Part shown: positions 44,211 to 54,799 of the stretch, piece after piece
Numbering within the stretch: position 1 is the stretch's first letter
Layout: every line of letters begins with the position of its first letter
From: Alviniconcha marisindica
Taxonomy: Eukaryota > Mollusca > Gastropoda > Provannidae
Direction: 5' to 3'
DNA length: 64,000 bases
Assembly: GCA_018857735.1 (NCBI GenBank)
Contig: JABMCL010002216.1
Coordinates: 1,054,501-1,118,500, forward strand
Translations under genes and position numbers: made by a program
The notes under the pieces: generated by a model
What the model was told of the DNA's origin: nothing
Seen by the model: the letters and a program-made list of their open reading frames with translations, nothing else
The model's database searches: none

Positions 44211-44870
44211 GGGCTCAAACTACTAGGCGACAACTGGAGTATGCTGGGCTTTAAGTTATTTATGCAGGCGGCCAGATGCCGACTTGCCTGAGGCATCACA
44301 TCACAGCGACACTGATGTCTCTATGATAATGACTTGACGTGCGCTGCGTTCTAGTCCCAAAGGCTTAAACTGCGACAGCATGTTGTTAAGCTCAAGCAGC
44401 TGTGCAGTTAGAGTCATGACGGATTCCTACAAGTAGGCCAGGCTAGGGTAACTACTCCCTTGTTGACAATATTCAAGGAAATGGCTACATGTCGTTTTCT
44501 TGACACATCACAGCCTTTCCAGGTCGTTCTCTTGACACACATCTTGCACGTTGTTCGGTCTTACCGTCTATCGTTAGCAGCTGGCTTTGTTATTCTTCTT
44601 AACCACAACAACCACGCGGCCCCGTTGACCGACATCGAGTCGGATACCATCTATAACGCACCGCAACCTTGCGTTACTCACGAGACAAAGAGCCGTTCTA
44701 CCCATCACGGAAGGTGTCAGAACAGACGAAATAATCGATCTGTATAAACCGCACGCCAACTCTGCTTGCAACGAATCAAGAACGTATCACAGAACGCCCC
44801 TTGAGCCGAGATAATGCGTAAAGACCTAGCAAACACTGATGTACGGTCAGAGCTCAAGCAATGACCAACT
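44211..44870. other. Single-copy-like stretch, no gene
   Basis: No recognised feature. A 95-codon plus-strand frame at 44460-44747 has no domain I know. Confidence 0.45.
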
Positions 44871-44890
44871 ACGTCGGCGTAGGCCAGCAC

Positions 44891-46054
44891 AACACTTCCC
44901 TCTCGCTCGGCCTAGACGGTGGTGTTGACCGGGTTGCGACGTCGACAAAACAAACAGTTTTACAACACTTCCCTCTCGCTCGGCCTAGACGGTGGTGTTG
45001 ACCGGGTTGCGACGTCGACAAAACAAACAGTTTTACAACACTTCCCTCTCGCTCGGCCTAGACGGTGGTGTTGACCGGGTTGCGACGTCGACAAAACAAA
45101 CAGTTTTACAACACTTCCCTCTCGCTCGGCCTAGACGGTGGTGTTGACCGGGTTGCGACGTCGACAAAACAAACAGTTTTACAACACTTCCCTCTCGCTC
45201 GGCCTAGACGGTGGTGTTGACCGGGTTGCGACGTCGACAAAACAAACAGTTTTACAACACTTCCCTCTCGCTCGGCCTAGACGGTGGTGTTGACCGGGTT
45301 GCGACGTCGACAAAACAAACAGTTTTACAACACTTCCCTCTCGCTCGGCCTAGACGGTGGTGTTGACCGGGTTGCGACGTCGACAAAACAAACAGTTTTA
45401 CAACACTTCCCTCTCGCTCGGCCTAGACGGTGGTGTTGACCGGGTTGCGACGTCGACAAAACAAACAGTTTTACAACACTTCCCTCTCGCTCGGCCTAGA
45501 CGGTGGTGTTGACCGGGTTGCGACGTCGACAAAACAAACAGTTTTACAACACTTCCCTCTCGCTCGGCCTAGACGGTGGTGTTGACCGGGTTGCGACGTC
45601 GACAAAACAAACAGTTTTACAACACTTCCCTCTCGCTCGGCCTAGACGGTGGTGTTGACCGGGTTGCGACGTCGACAAAACAAACAGTTTTACAACACTT
45701 CCCTCTCGCTCGGCCTAGACGGTGGTGTTGACCGGGTTGCGACGTCGACAAAACAAACAGTTTTACAACACTTCCCTCTCGCTCGGCCTAGACGGTGGTG
45801 TTGACCGGGTTGCGACGTCGACAAAACAAACAGTTTTACAACACTTCCCTCTCGCTCGGCCTAGACGGTGGTGTTGACCGGGTTGCGACGTCGACAAAAC
45901 AAACAGTTTTACAACACTTCCCTCTCGCTCGGCCTAGACGGTGGTGTTGACCGGGTTGCGACGTCGACAAAACAAACAGTTTTACAACACTTCCCTCTCG
46001 CTCGGCCTAGACGGTGGTGTTGACCGGGTTGCGACGTCGACAAAACAAACAGTT
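44891..46054. repeat. 73-bp satellite-like array of sixteen identical units
   Basis: The unit is AACACTTCCCTCTCGCTCGG, CCTAGACGGTGGTGTTGACC, GGGTTGCGACGTCGACAAAA, CAAACAGTTTTAC. From 44891 to 46054 I see no substitution or indel between units, apart from the last few bases of the final one, which run into unique sequence (CAGTTGTCAGC). 73 is not a multiple of three, so there is no through-running frame. It is CpG-rich (CGACGTCGAC). Confidence 0.95.
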
Positions 46055-46600
46055 GTCAGCATCCACTCCAAAGGGCGTTCTAGTGAGGCAATCCACTCCA
46101 ACTGCACCAGACTGTCCGGCTGTCCATCTGACCCACTATGTCGGTGCAGGCCCACACAACACTTTCCCCTTCACGTCCCTAATAGTCCTAATGGTCTCTG
46201 TGGACGTAAAGCAACACTCAACCACAACACTTTCCCCTTCACGTCCCTAATAGTCCTTATGGTCTCTGTGGACGTAAAGCAACACTCAACCACAACACTT
46301 TCCCCTTCACGTCCCTAATAGTCCTTATGGTCTCTGTGGACGTAAAGCAACACTCAACCACAACACTTTCCCCTTCACGTCCCTAATAGTCCTTATGGTC
46401 TCTGTGGACGTAAAGCAACACTGAACTCGAACGTTTTCCCCTCGTTTAGCCAAGACGGTGGTGCTGATGTCGACGGGTGGTGCTGATGTTGACGGGGTTG
46501 CGATGTCGACAGAACAAGCAGCGGTCGCGTCGGCATCTACTCCAAAGGGCGTTCTAGTGACGCAGTCCAATGAAACCGCACCAGGACACGGTGTGAATGT
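46055..46600 (+). repeat. Flank of the 73-bp array with four 68-bp SINE-core units and an ancestral 73-bp-like segment
   Basis: Four units of CACAACACTTTCCCCTTCAC, GTCCCTAATAGTCCTTATGG, TCTCTGTGGACGTAAAGCAA, CACTCAAC (68-bp period) run over 46155-46430. They combine the end of the array motif with the SINE core. Then 46436-46600 holds one diverged copy of the 73-bp unit plus the same right flank (CATCTACTCCAAAGGGCGTT) found after the array at 46058. Confidence 0.88.
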
Positions 46601-47039
46601 ACAGGCCATCGACTCCCAGCCGCGGGAGTCACGAACACGCCCGCATAGATCTCCACTGCTTCTAGTCTACGCCTGTAGTCTTGTTTAACTCAGCAGTTCG
46701 TCCTTCTCCTGAGCACGTCTTGTTGCTCTTTTAACACCTTAAACGTCGCTTTCCGGCACGTATCAACTGATCTCGCAGTCTATTCTTGGGTTCCGCGTCG
46801 TTTCCAATCAGCTGTTATCTCTTATCAAACTGCCGTTTCTAAGCTCGTGTTCTCGTAAAAGATAAGGACGCAGGCAGCGACTTCCTTTTCAATCGCTACC
46901 GCGTCCGGAACTCTGGACCTGTTTGTACGTTTTGGGGATCAACAACAACGATAACACCAAAAGCCACACACACTCACGCACCATGCAGCGATTTCTGAGA
47001 ATGAAACGAAATGAAACAAGCTGTAGTCCCAGCAGCTGT

Positions 47040-47395
47040 TCCAAATCTACTGAAACCAGTATTCAGTCTATTGAAACTAATATTTTAAGTCTACTAAAAC
47101 TAGTATTCAGACTACTGAAACTAGTATTCCGAGTCTACTAACACTAGTATTCAGTCTATTGAAACTAGTATTCCGAGTCTATTGAAACTAGTATTCAGTC
47201 TACTGAAACTAGTATTCAGTCTACTGAAACCAGTATTCAGTCTATTAAAACTAGCATTCTGAAACTAGTATTCAGTTTACTGAAACTAGTATTCTGAGTC
47301 AACTGAAACCAGTACTCAGTCTACTGAAACTAGTAGTCTGAGTCTACTGAAACAACTAGTATTCATTATTTGGAAACTAGTATTCCATCAGGTGT
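47040..47395. repeat. 21-bp repeat centred on ACTAGT
   Basis: About fifteen units of CTACTGAAACTAGTATTCAG(T), with 21-24 bp spacing. Most units carry ACTAGT inside a GAAACTAGTATTC context. Flanking 46600-47040 has no recognised gene. Confidence 0.88.
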
Positions 47396-47429
47396 GTCCG
47401 TTAAAAAAAACCAAGGCGCACAAGCACAC

Positions 47430-47590
47430 CGAGCTCATAGTTCAGGAGCTGTGTGAGAGTCGAGGTGGCCGTCCTGGGCTGTCCGTCCTAACGAGTCTTC
47501 TGGTTTCCGTGGACGTAAAGCTGTACTGGTCTCAGCTTGTCCCTGTCAACCGACATCCGAGGGCATTAAGCAACACTACCTACCTACCGG
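47430..47590 (+). mobile_element. SINE-core element, long version
   Basis: GTTCAGGAGCTGTGTGAGAG, TCGAGGTGGCCGTCCTGGGC, TGTCCGTCCTAACGAGTCTT, CTGGTTTCCGTGGACGTAAA, then CTCAGCTTGTCCCTGTCAAC-CGACATCCGAGGGCATTAAGC. The same long tail is in the 31.6-kb and 50.8-kb copies. Confidence 0.8.
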
Positions 47591-47599
47591 CACCGAGCA

Positions 47600-48003
47600 G
47601 GCGGTCTCGCTGTCTTCATGACCCGACACTGACACAACAGCCGAGAGAAAGGGGCGGGGGATGTTTCCAGCTCGGCACGGGGCGGAAGTCAGACCGGGCC
47701 GGATGACAATCAGCAGCCATCACCCCACGTCACGTCCACACAAACACCGAAACAGCTCTCGCTCACTCCGGCCACTGCAAACCCGCGGTCCGAGCTGGTC
47801 GCAACAATCGCGCTGCACAGCCATCCACCACCACCATCCAGTCCGTCGATCGGGGGGTGATGGGGGAGGGAGGAGGGGCAGCAGGAGGAGGAGGAGGAGG
47901 AGGAGGAGGAAGAACACATGACAGGGGAAAAAAACTCAAAACAGCCACCACAGCAGCCCGTGACCGAGAAAGAAAATGAGAAAAAGAAGAAGAAGAAAAA
48001 AGT

Positions 48004-48043
<40 letters not shown>

Positions 48044-49140
48044 GACAGTAAGACGGACCAGAATTAGCAAGTGTAAAGAGCACCCTTCCGAAAGGTTTGT
48101 GTGCTCCAGCCTATAATCAAGATGGCGATGCCGCTGCATGGAAGGGTGTCTCTTGCGTCAGTTGGGGAGGGGGGGGGGGGGGGGGGGGGAGGAGGAGAGA
48201 TGAGAGATGAGATGTGCTTGGGGGGGGGGGTGGGGGGGGGGGCAGTGACACTAAGAGCCACATACTGGTCCATTTGCGGCTGTGTCAATTGCGGTGGCGG
48301 CGCTGGTGCTGGTGGTGGGGGCGCCGTGTGGCAGCGATTGATTGATGACTTTCATGTCGTCGTCGCTGTACCTTGACTGACCGCCGGATTACACGCTGGC
48401 TGGCCGCACGCCAAATAAAAGCCGACTGCATCAAGATCCACTGTCACTGCGGCAAGTGCAACCCCCTCTCCCTCCAGGATAATCCCACCACGGCCTCTCG
48501 TCTAACAGACAGACAGACAGACAGACAGAACAGACACACACACACACACACACACACACACGCCCGCACGCACGCACACGTACGCACACCGGCAAAAGCA
48601 CAGGCCTCCATCACTCGCCATAAAAGCTCTGGGTCAGTCGCAGTATATTTTCTTTTCTCCATATTTTTCCTTCTTCTTCACGTCATGTGCTCAACCCAGA
48701 CTGGTGACCTACCCTTCCAGTTCACACCTCTAGCTGCTTCCGACTGCGTTTTAAACTTGCCCCTTGTGTTAACTCGTGTTAACTTAACACGGTTTCGTGG
48801 CAAACGCAGCGAGAGATCAACTTCCACCGCAGCGCTCCTATCTTTCCTAGCAGTGCAAATCAGTGTGATCAGCAATGTCCACCAACCGACGAAAATCCCC
48901 AAACGACGCAGTCAGCAAAAACCATGCGGAAGTGAAACCGAAGGTCACGAGACGGAAGCAGCCTCTCCAGTGACACCGCAATCCTGGTTTAGCCGATGTA
49001 CACAGGTCGTGAAAAAGGAGTTGCTTGCTCTCCCCACCGAGACCAGTCCAGCTTAGTTCCAGAAGAGACTTCCCTAATGCAGTGCCAGACTCCGCGTGGC
49101 ACGAGCTTTTCGGGCTTCCGGTCACGCGCTGGCGTGGGGA
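47600..49140. repeat. GGA, poly-G and CA low-complexity region
   Basis: (GGA)n at 47884-47912, poly-G of 38 nt at 48005-48042, further poly-G near 48170-48190 and 48220-48241, and (CAGA)n(CA)n at 48508-48561. A 227-codon frame at 48373-49056 runs through the CA repeat and has no recognisable domain. A TISU/YY1-like CAAGATGGCGATG lies at 48118-48130. Confidence 0.75.
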
Positions 49141-49189
49141 GACAACCGAGATGAAGCAAAGGGCTTTCTGTGCGCTGACTCGTACAGAT

Positions 49190-49400
49190 GGAAACGATGG
49201 AAACGTAGGAAACCCAAATGGAACGGAGAGGGCCACGAAGAAGACGATGATGGCAGATCCGTATCTGACTGGCCGGTAGTCACAGACCGGGCTTTTTGTG
49301 CACTTATAGATCTGGGTGGGAAACAAATGGAACGGGCAGAGCCACGAAGATGACGATGGCAGATCTAATAGTCTGACTGGACGGTAGTCACAGACCCCAT
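49190..49400. repeat. Direct duplication of about 105 bp
   Basis: AAATGGAACGG(A/G)(G)AGGGCCACGAAGA...GATGGCAGATC, then CTGACTGG(C/A)CGGTAGTCACAGACC, occur at 49216-49291 and 49324-49396. The spacer is GGGCTTTTTGTGCACTTATA-GATCTGGGTGGG. Confidence 0.8.
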
Positions 49401-49592
49401 TCCATCTTTCTTTGTTTCACGCTGGCAGCGGCCAAGTCCCGACCAGTGGAATCAGTCCGGCAGCGGCCCACGCCGGAGCAATTAATGATCTCATTGATCA
49501 GCCGTGGATAGATATAAAGATACTCGGGTGAATCCCGCCTACTGCTTCAAACACCGAATCCAATTAATTATTTTCCTGCTGAGTCTGGACTC

Positions 49593-49595
<3 letters not shown>

Positions 49596-49648
<53 letters not shown>
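49596..49648. repeat. Uninterrupted 53-nt poly-C
   Basis: It is a pure cytosine run as assembled, the longest homopolymer in the window. The surrounding 49400-50420 holds further G-rich runs (49984-50005) and no recognised gene. Confidence 0.85.
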
Positions 49649-49651
<3 letters not shown>

Positions 49652-50424
49652 TTTCGGTTATGAGTATGACAAAGTAGGTTTCCTCAGACCCGAGGCTGGT
49701 TCCCCGCGGAAAGCCGGCCCGCTTCTTTTATGCCAGCCAACAGTAAACAGGAACTCCAGTCGCCGACTTTTCTCAATCGATATCCTTCTCCACAAAGAAC
49801 ACGCGCTGTCAGCGGAACATGATGATCCAGTAAATTACCGTAATGCCATAACGACGATAACAACAACCGCGATGCAAAACCCCCGGCTGATGTTGAAGAA
49901 AATGGAACTCGGACTGTCACAATAGAAATCCTGCAGCATCCGTAAGGAGGGGTAGTGGGGAAGGAGGTGGTGGGTGGCTGGGTGGGGGGGGTGGGGGGGG
50001 GGGGTACACCGTTGCTGCTTGTGCTGCAATACCCGTCTGAACGAGGGATAAATTCTTCACCGGCAGGAAGATTGATCGGCGGTGGTACTACTTGGCCGGC
50101 CAATCTCTGGACGTCGCTGTCTCTTTCTTGCACCACAGTTACCACACTTCTTTCAGTACGGACTGACCAGTGCCGCGCACACACGAACTGAGCGATGGCA
50201 CTAGTAGTCCGTGAGTGTCGGCCCTAAGCCGAACTACTGAGACAAAAAGCTCTGCATGACCGTTATGGTGGACCCCCTTCCCCTTGAGAGCTCACCCGGC
50301 CTTTCGATCGGCCCCCCCGAGCAACAGGGCTTTTCAAATATTAATCGGCGTGCAGTGGCAATGCAGTCCATCCGGGCCGTCATCGTTGTTCCGCCTCAGC
50401 CTCCCTGGGCACGGGTCCTCAGAG

Positions 50425-50425
50425 A

Positions 50426-50508
<83 letters not shown>
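50425..50508. repeat. CT/CA microsatellite
   Basis: (CT)n then (CA)n, continuing into CGCGCACACGCACAC. The neighbouring single-copy DNA has no recognised exon. Confidence 0.92.
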
Positions 50509-50774
50509 GAGTCACGCGCGCACACGCACACTTTCGCAGCTGCAGATCCATTACCCGAGCACGCAAGGGGCCGTCAGAAACAATACAACGGCGAGTAAGT
50601 TCACTTGCGAGTTGCACTGTTTCACGTCGCATTGTTTCACAGTCAGCAGTAGCGGGCAGTCAGTCTTGATGCACGTACACACCGTGCCGTCACGGGAGGA
50701 CGGAAGAGACGATTCCGCTCTGGCAGTATATATTAGCCTAAATAAAACCATTGTAGGAAAGATCACAAAGCCAG

Positions 50775-50940
50775 CAGAGTTCAGGAGCTGTGTGAAAGTC
50801 GAGGTGGCCGTCCTGGGCTTTCCGCCCTAATGAGCCTTACGGTTTCTGTGGATGTAAAGCAACACTGAACCATGCTTAGGCATTGGTCACAGTTTGTTCC
50901 TAATATGTCAACCGACACCCGAGGACATGAAGCTCTACAT
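50775..50940 (+). mobile_element. SINE-core element, long version
   Basis: GAGTTCAGGAGCTGTGTGAA, AGTCGAGGTGGCCGTCCTGG, GCTTTCCGCCCTAATGAGCC, TTACGGTTTCTGTGGATGTA, AAGCAACACTGAACC, then AGGCATTGGTCACAGTTTGT, TCCTAATATGTCAACCGACA and CCCGAGGACATGAAGC. It is the best-preserved long copy. Confidence 0.82.
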
Positions 50941-51990
50941 CATCATCATCCCAAGCCAGCCGTGCCGACAGTGCGAGTCCGGCATCGAGCCGGCTTGGAC
51001 ACTCACACTGTGTGGCTGCCGGACTCGAAACGGCAGACCAGGGACGCTACACTATTCTGCACTTGCTGTAGAATCTCTGAGCAGACAGACAGACAGAGGG
51101 AGCGAGCAGGCAAGCTTTCATCTGACGGTCGCGGGTCACACACAAACACACACCACGCCACGCCACGCTGCCATTCTCTCCCTCCCTCCCTCCCGGAAGA
51201 ACGGCGAAAAAAACAACAACAACCCACACACAACTAGCGTGTCAACGAGTCACCCTGCTCCTCTGTCCCGATTTTGCTCACTTTCAATTATTTCCCCCCA
51301 CACGCCAGCTTGCAGTGAATGGAGTTTGCGGCTAGATACAGCGCCGACGCTCCACCTCGACTCACGCACACACCACGGAGAGAGAGAACAGCAACGCCTG
51401 CACAGACGCTCGACGGTGAAATGTTGACACAAGAGGCCAGACCAGCTCGGCCCATCACTGCGGTAATATGGCCCAGGAATTGCCAATAGAGCCTGGTCTC
51501 GTCCAACTCATTTATAAATCTTCCGCATGCGATTACCATAAAGGATCCTGCAGGAAGTTTTAAAAAAAAAAAAAAAAAAATTGCGTACGAGTTTCTTTTT
51601 CAAGCTACGTTAAATGTCAGCATGTAAAAACACGGTACATATTTTAGGCTCGTCACTGCGGTCTCGTACAGAAAAGAACATAATTATAAACAATCTTTTT
51701 GTCTAAAATCCACGTCTAAATGGGAAAAGATTCCACTACCAAAGCCGCAAAAAGACCGTCTGGGTCGCTTTGCAAACCATATACAAACAAGTCTCCGAAT
51801 TATTCTCAAGAAAAAGACAAGAAAAGAAAAAAAGAAAAAAAGGAAGAAGAAGAAAGCTGTGTTTTAAAGGAGCTGACGTAATACCCACTGCTGGGTGCTT
51901 TGACAACTCGACGACAGGAAAGAAATGACATTCACAGGCAAAGGAAAATCTCCAAAACAAATCTGTTAGCACCGCGTTCTCTTCGTTCTC
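50941..51990. other. Stretch without a recognised gene
   Basis: Poly-A at 51562-51580 and A/G-rich 51810-51855. Several short frames, none recognisable. Confidence 0.5.
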
Positions 51991-52310
51991 TATTGCGAAC
52001 ACGAAGCATGGTCACCTACATCAGTACTGACACACTGAAAGTCGCACAAGAAATCTCCCAACGCAACATTCTATAATAATATTGTTCTCTCTTCCCGACA
52101 CGAAGCATAGCCACCTCCATCAGCACCAACACACTGAAAGTCGCCACAAAAAACTCTCCAAATGCAGCATTCTATAATAATACTGTTCTCTCTTGCCAAC
52201 ACGAAGCACAGTCACCTCCATCAGTACCGACACACTGAAAGTCGCCACAAGAACTCTCCTAACGCAACAGTCTGTAATAATATTGGTCTCTCTTGCTAAC
52301 ACAACGAGTA
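51990..52310. repeat. 100-bp tandem repeat
   Basis: Three units and a remnant of AACACGAAGCA(T/C)(A/G)G(T/C)CACCT, CCATCAGTACCGACACACTG, AAAGTCGCCACAAGAACTCT, CCTAACGCAACA(T/G)TCT, ATAATAATATTGTTCTCTCT. Starts at about 52000, 52099 and 52200. Confidence 0.88.
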
Positions 52311-52367
52311 TAGCTGACCACCAGATAAGCTAACCACGAAGGAGGCGGGAAGGAAGGGGGTGGAGGA

Positions 52368-52744
52368 GGGGGGGGGGGGGGGGGGGGTACACTCAGACTC
52401 TAAGCGAGCTGCAGGGTGGTGCCCCCACCACAACACATCCTTCAGACGGCGGCCACGTGCACGTGCACAACACCCCCGCACTGACCACTCGCGCCCTCGC
52501 CATCAGCACGAGAGGCCGTCACGTCAGCACAACGGTCAGCGCAGCGACAAGCTGTTGGCCGTCGTCAGGGGCAGGTGCCAGCGACTACGACAGTACTGTA
52601 GGCGAAAGGAGGAAAAGAAACCCCGCTGCTGCTGCCGCCGCGTCCCCTTCTTGGCGAGGAAAATAATGACACAGCCGGAGGAGGCACAGTGAAGGCCTGT
52701 TGTGTAGGGAAGGAGGCAGGCCTCGATCGATAGCAGCCGCCCCC
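52368..52744. other. Poly-G tract and GC-rich unassigned sequence
   Basis: Poly-G at 52369-52387, then CACGTGCACGTGCACAACAC near 52453-52472 and CTGCTGCTGCCGCCG. Overlapping frames have no recognisable domain. Confidence 0.5.
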
Positions 52745-53428
52745 TTCACCGGGCCACAGCCCCACGAAATCCACCATCGCTTCCACGTTTTAGACTTAGA
52801 CACTGACTGGGGTCACAGCCCCACGACATCCAGCATCGCTTCCACGTTTTAGACTTAGACACTGACTGGGGTCACAGCCCCACGACATCCACCATCGCTT
52901 CCACGTTTTAGACTTAGACACTGACTGGGGTCACAGCCCCACGACATCCACCATCGCTTCCACGTTTTAGACTTAAGACACTGACTGGGGTCTCGGACAT
53001 ACCAGCCGCCCTCTTCACCGGGCCACAGCCCCACGACATCCACCATCGCTTCCACGTTTTAGACTTAGACACTGACTGGGGTCACAGCCCCACGAAATCC
53101 ACCAGTACCATCGCTTCCACGTTTTAGACTTAGACAATGACTGGGGTCACAGCCCCACGACATCCACCATCGCTTCCACGTTTTAGACTTAGACAATGAC
53201 TGGGGTCACAGCCCCACGAAATCCACCAGTACCATCGCTTCCACGTTTAGACACTGACTGGGGTCTCAGCCCCACGAAATCCACCATCGCTTCCACGTTT
53301 AGACACTGACTGGGGTCTCAGCCCCACGAAATCCACCATCGCTTCCACGTTTAGACACTGACTGGGGTCTCAGCCCCACGAAATCCACCCTCGCTTCCAC
53401 GTTTTAGACACTGACTGGGGTCTCGGGC
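52745..53428. repeat. 59-bp minisatellite
   Basis: About twelve units of GACTTAGACACTGACTGGGG, TCACAGCCCCACGACATCCA, CCATCGCTTCCACGTTTTA. Two internal variants occur: an inserted CCAGTA before CCATCG (two units) and a shortened TTTAGACAC form (the last four units). A segment with CCGCCC(C/T)CTTCACCGGGCCAC occurs at 52737 and 53008. Confidence 0.93.
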
Positions 53429-53439
53429 ACGACCGTCGC

Positions 53440-54000
53440 CCGTTTCAGTTTGTTGGCAGCCATTTCCACCGCGGGAGAATACATTTGACACTATACGGGG
53501 TGTGTCGGAACAAAACTCCATAAAAACTGATCACGTTGTCATTTGCATATATGGCTGTGCGGTGGGCCCCTCTCCTCAATCCTTCTCCCTCATGCTCCAA
53601 CACGGTTCTGGTTCTTATAGCCCCCCCCCCCCCCCCCCCCTCTTTCTCCCTCCACCCCCCATCCTCTCACTCTCTACACCCCTGTGACGTACTGGCTGAA
53701 AGGCGCTGTGGAGAAAGTGCCCCTTTGATTTCTGCCTTGCTGTTACTGATACTTCGACGTCGTTTTGTGCTACCAGTCATTCAGCTGCACGTCGACAGCC
53801 CCGAAAGCCGTACTCTGTTCCATGCCTGGAAGTATTTTTACCTCACGATTCGGCGATCTGATAACCAACTCCGTAGTACAAGTTGCCGGCGTATTATATT
53901 CGAGCAGGATGACTATTCTGAACACGGACGGTTCGATGACCCGCAGCAAGCGTAATTATCATATCACAGGTAAGTCGATGTTTAGCGTGAAGTTGACTGT
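53440..54000. other. Poly-C run and unassigned flank
   Basis: Poly-C at 53621-53640. The 53690-53960 part has open plus-strand frames with no recognisable domain. Confidence 0.45.
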
Positions 54001-54047
54001 GTCCGGAGAGTCCGTAAGGACTGTTAGGGACGGGGGGCCCAGGACGC

Positions 54048-54414
54048 ACACTCCGAACATCGCTTTCCGGCACCCTCCTCCAAACTCTGCCAGAAAAGTT
54101 TGGGTGTGGAAGCAACCTAGCGCCCAAGCACGCACGTAAACATGAGGGACATCCACTCCGGGTAAAAAAAAAAAAGAAAAAAAAAAGAGTTCCGCCTCAA
54201 TTCAAACGAATTTGGTTTTATTTGAGCTGGCGTAAGCAACAAGGTCAGTTCTAAAACAAACGTCTGATATAATCTGAGTTGTTTGTAGCAAACTTACTAC
54301 TGTTTGAGAACCAACAAAAAACTGCTCGTTAGCTGACAGTTTCTGGACCCTATGGCGTAACTAAATACGGCAGTGGTTGAAGGAAGGATGTCGTAAACCA
54401 GTGCTTGGAGTTTG
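54048..54414. repeat. Dispersed repeat D, copy 2
   Basis: It matches 31875-32298 in the same orientation, from CACTCCGAACATCGCTTTCC to CAGTGCTTGGAGTTT, with a poly-A-rich tract at 54163-54186. Both ends abut SINE-core fragments read on the minus strand (GGACAGTCCGTAAGGAC region at 54005-54050 and GAGCTGTGTCAGACTCGAGG region at 54415-54455). Confidence 0.85.
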
Positions 54415-54666
54415 CCCAGGACGGCCACCTCGAGTCTGACACAGCTCCTGAGCTCCGGCCCTGTACCGGATGAGTTGAGAGCCGGAAAGCTGAAATAAAA
54501 CGGCGAAATTGTAAAGGTGTCAAGCAAACTAGCTTGACACTTCTGTTCTTGTGCATACACCAGTAATTCTTTGAGCACTTCACCATTCCCTTTCTGAGAC
54601 CATTTTGCCACGCAAAGTGTTAAAGTGAAACTATTAAAGTTCATAAGATCGACGCTGCTTTTGTCG

Positions 54667-54792
54667 TTACTGTAAGAAGTGTTCCGTGAATTCCAGAACC
54701 CAGGCATTGATCAGATTCACAACAACACCCAGACACCATCGAGACACGTTTAACCAATTGGCGTTGACAATTCTGACGTCCATTACCGCCAT
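54667..54792 (-). CDS. Possible small gene or first exon with TISU-like start (41 codons)
   Basis: The start sits in CAAGATGGCGGT, a near-exact match to the TISU/YY1 element that marks genes with very short 5' leaders. Upstream on the same strand is a CCGGAAT ETS-like site (about 54854-54860). The frame encodes 41 residues, MAVMDVRIVNANWLNV then SRWCLGVVVNLINAWVLEFT, with a hydrophobic stretch at residues 19-33 that could span a membrane, and ends TAA. A possible donor (TTACA|GTAACG) lies at the stop, so it may be a first exon instead. I do not recognise the protein. A longer overlapping frame (54641-54841) is in another register. Confidence 0.3.
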   Translation of the reverse strand: MAVMDVRIVNANWLNVSRWCLGVVVNLINAWVLEFTEHFLQ

Positions 54793-54799
54793 CTTGATC

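Noticed and set aside
48373..49056. 227-codon plus-strand ORF
   Set aside because: It runs through a (CAGA)n(CA)n repeat, has no recognisable domain and is in a low-complexity GC-rich area. The length is explained by repeat bias.
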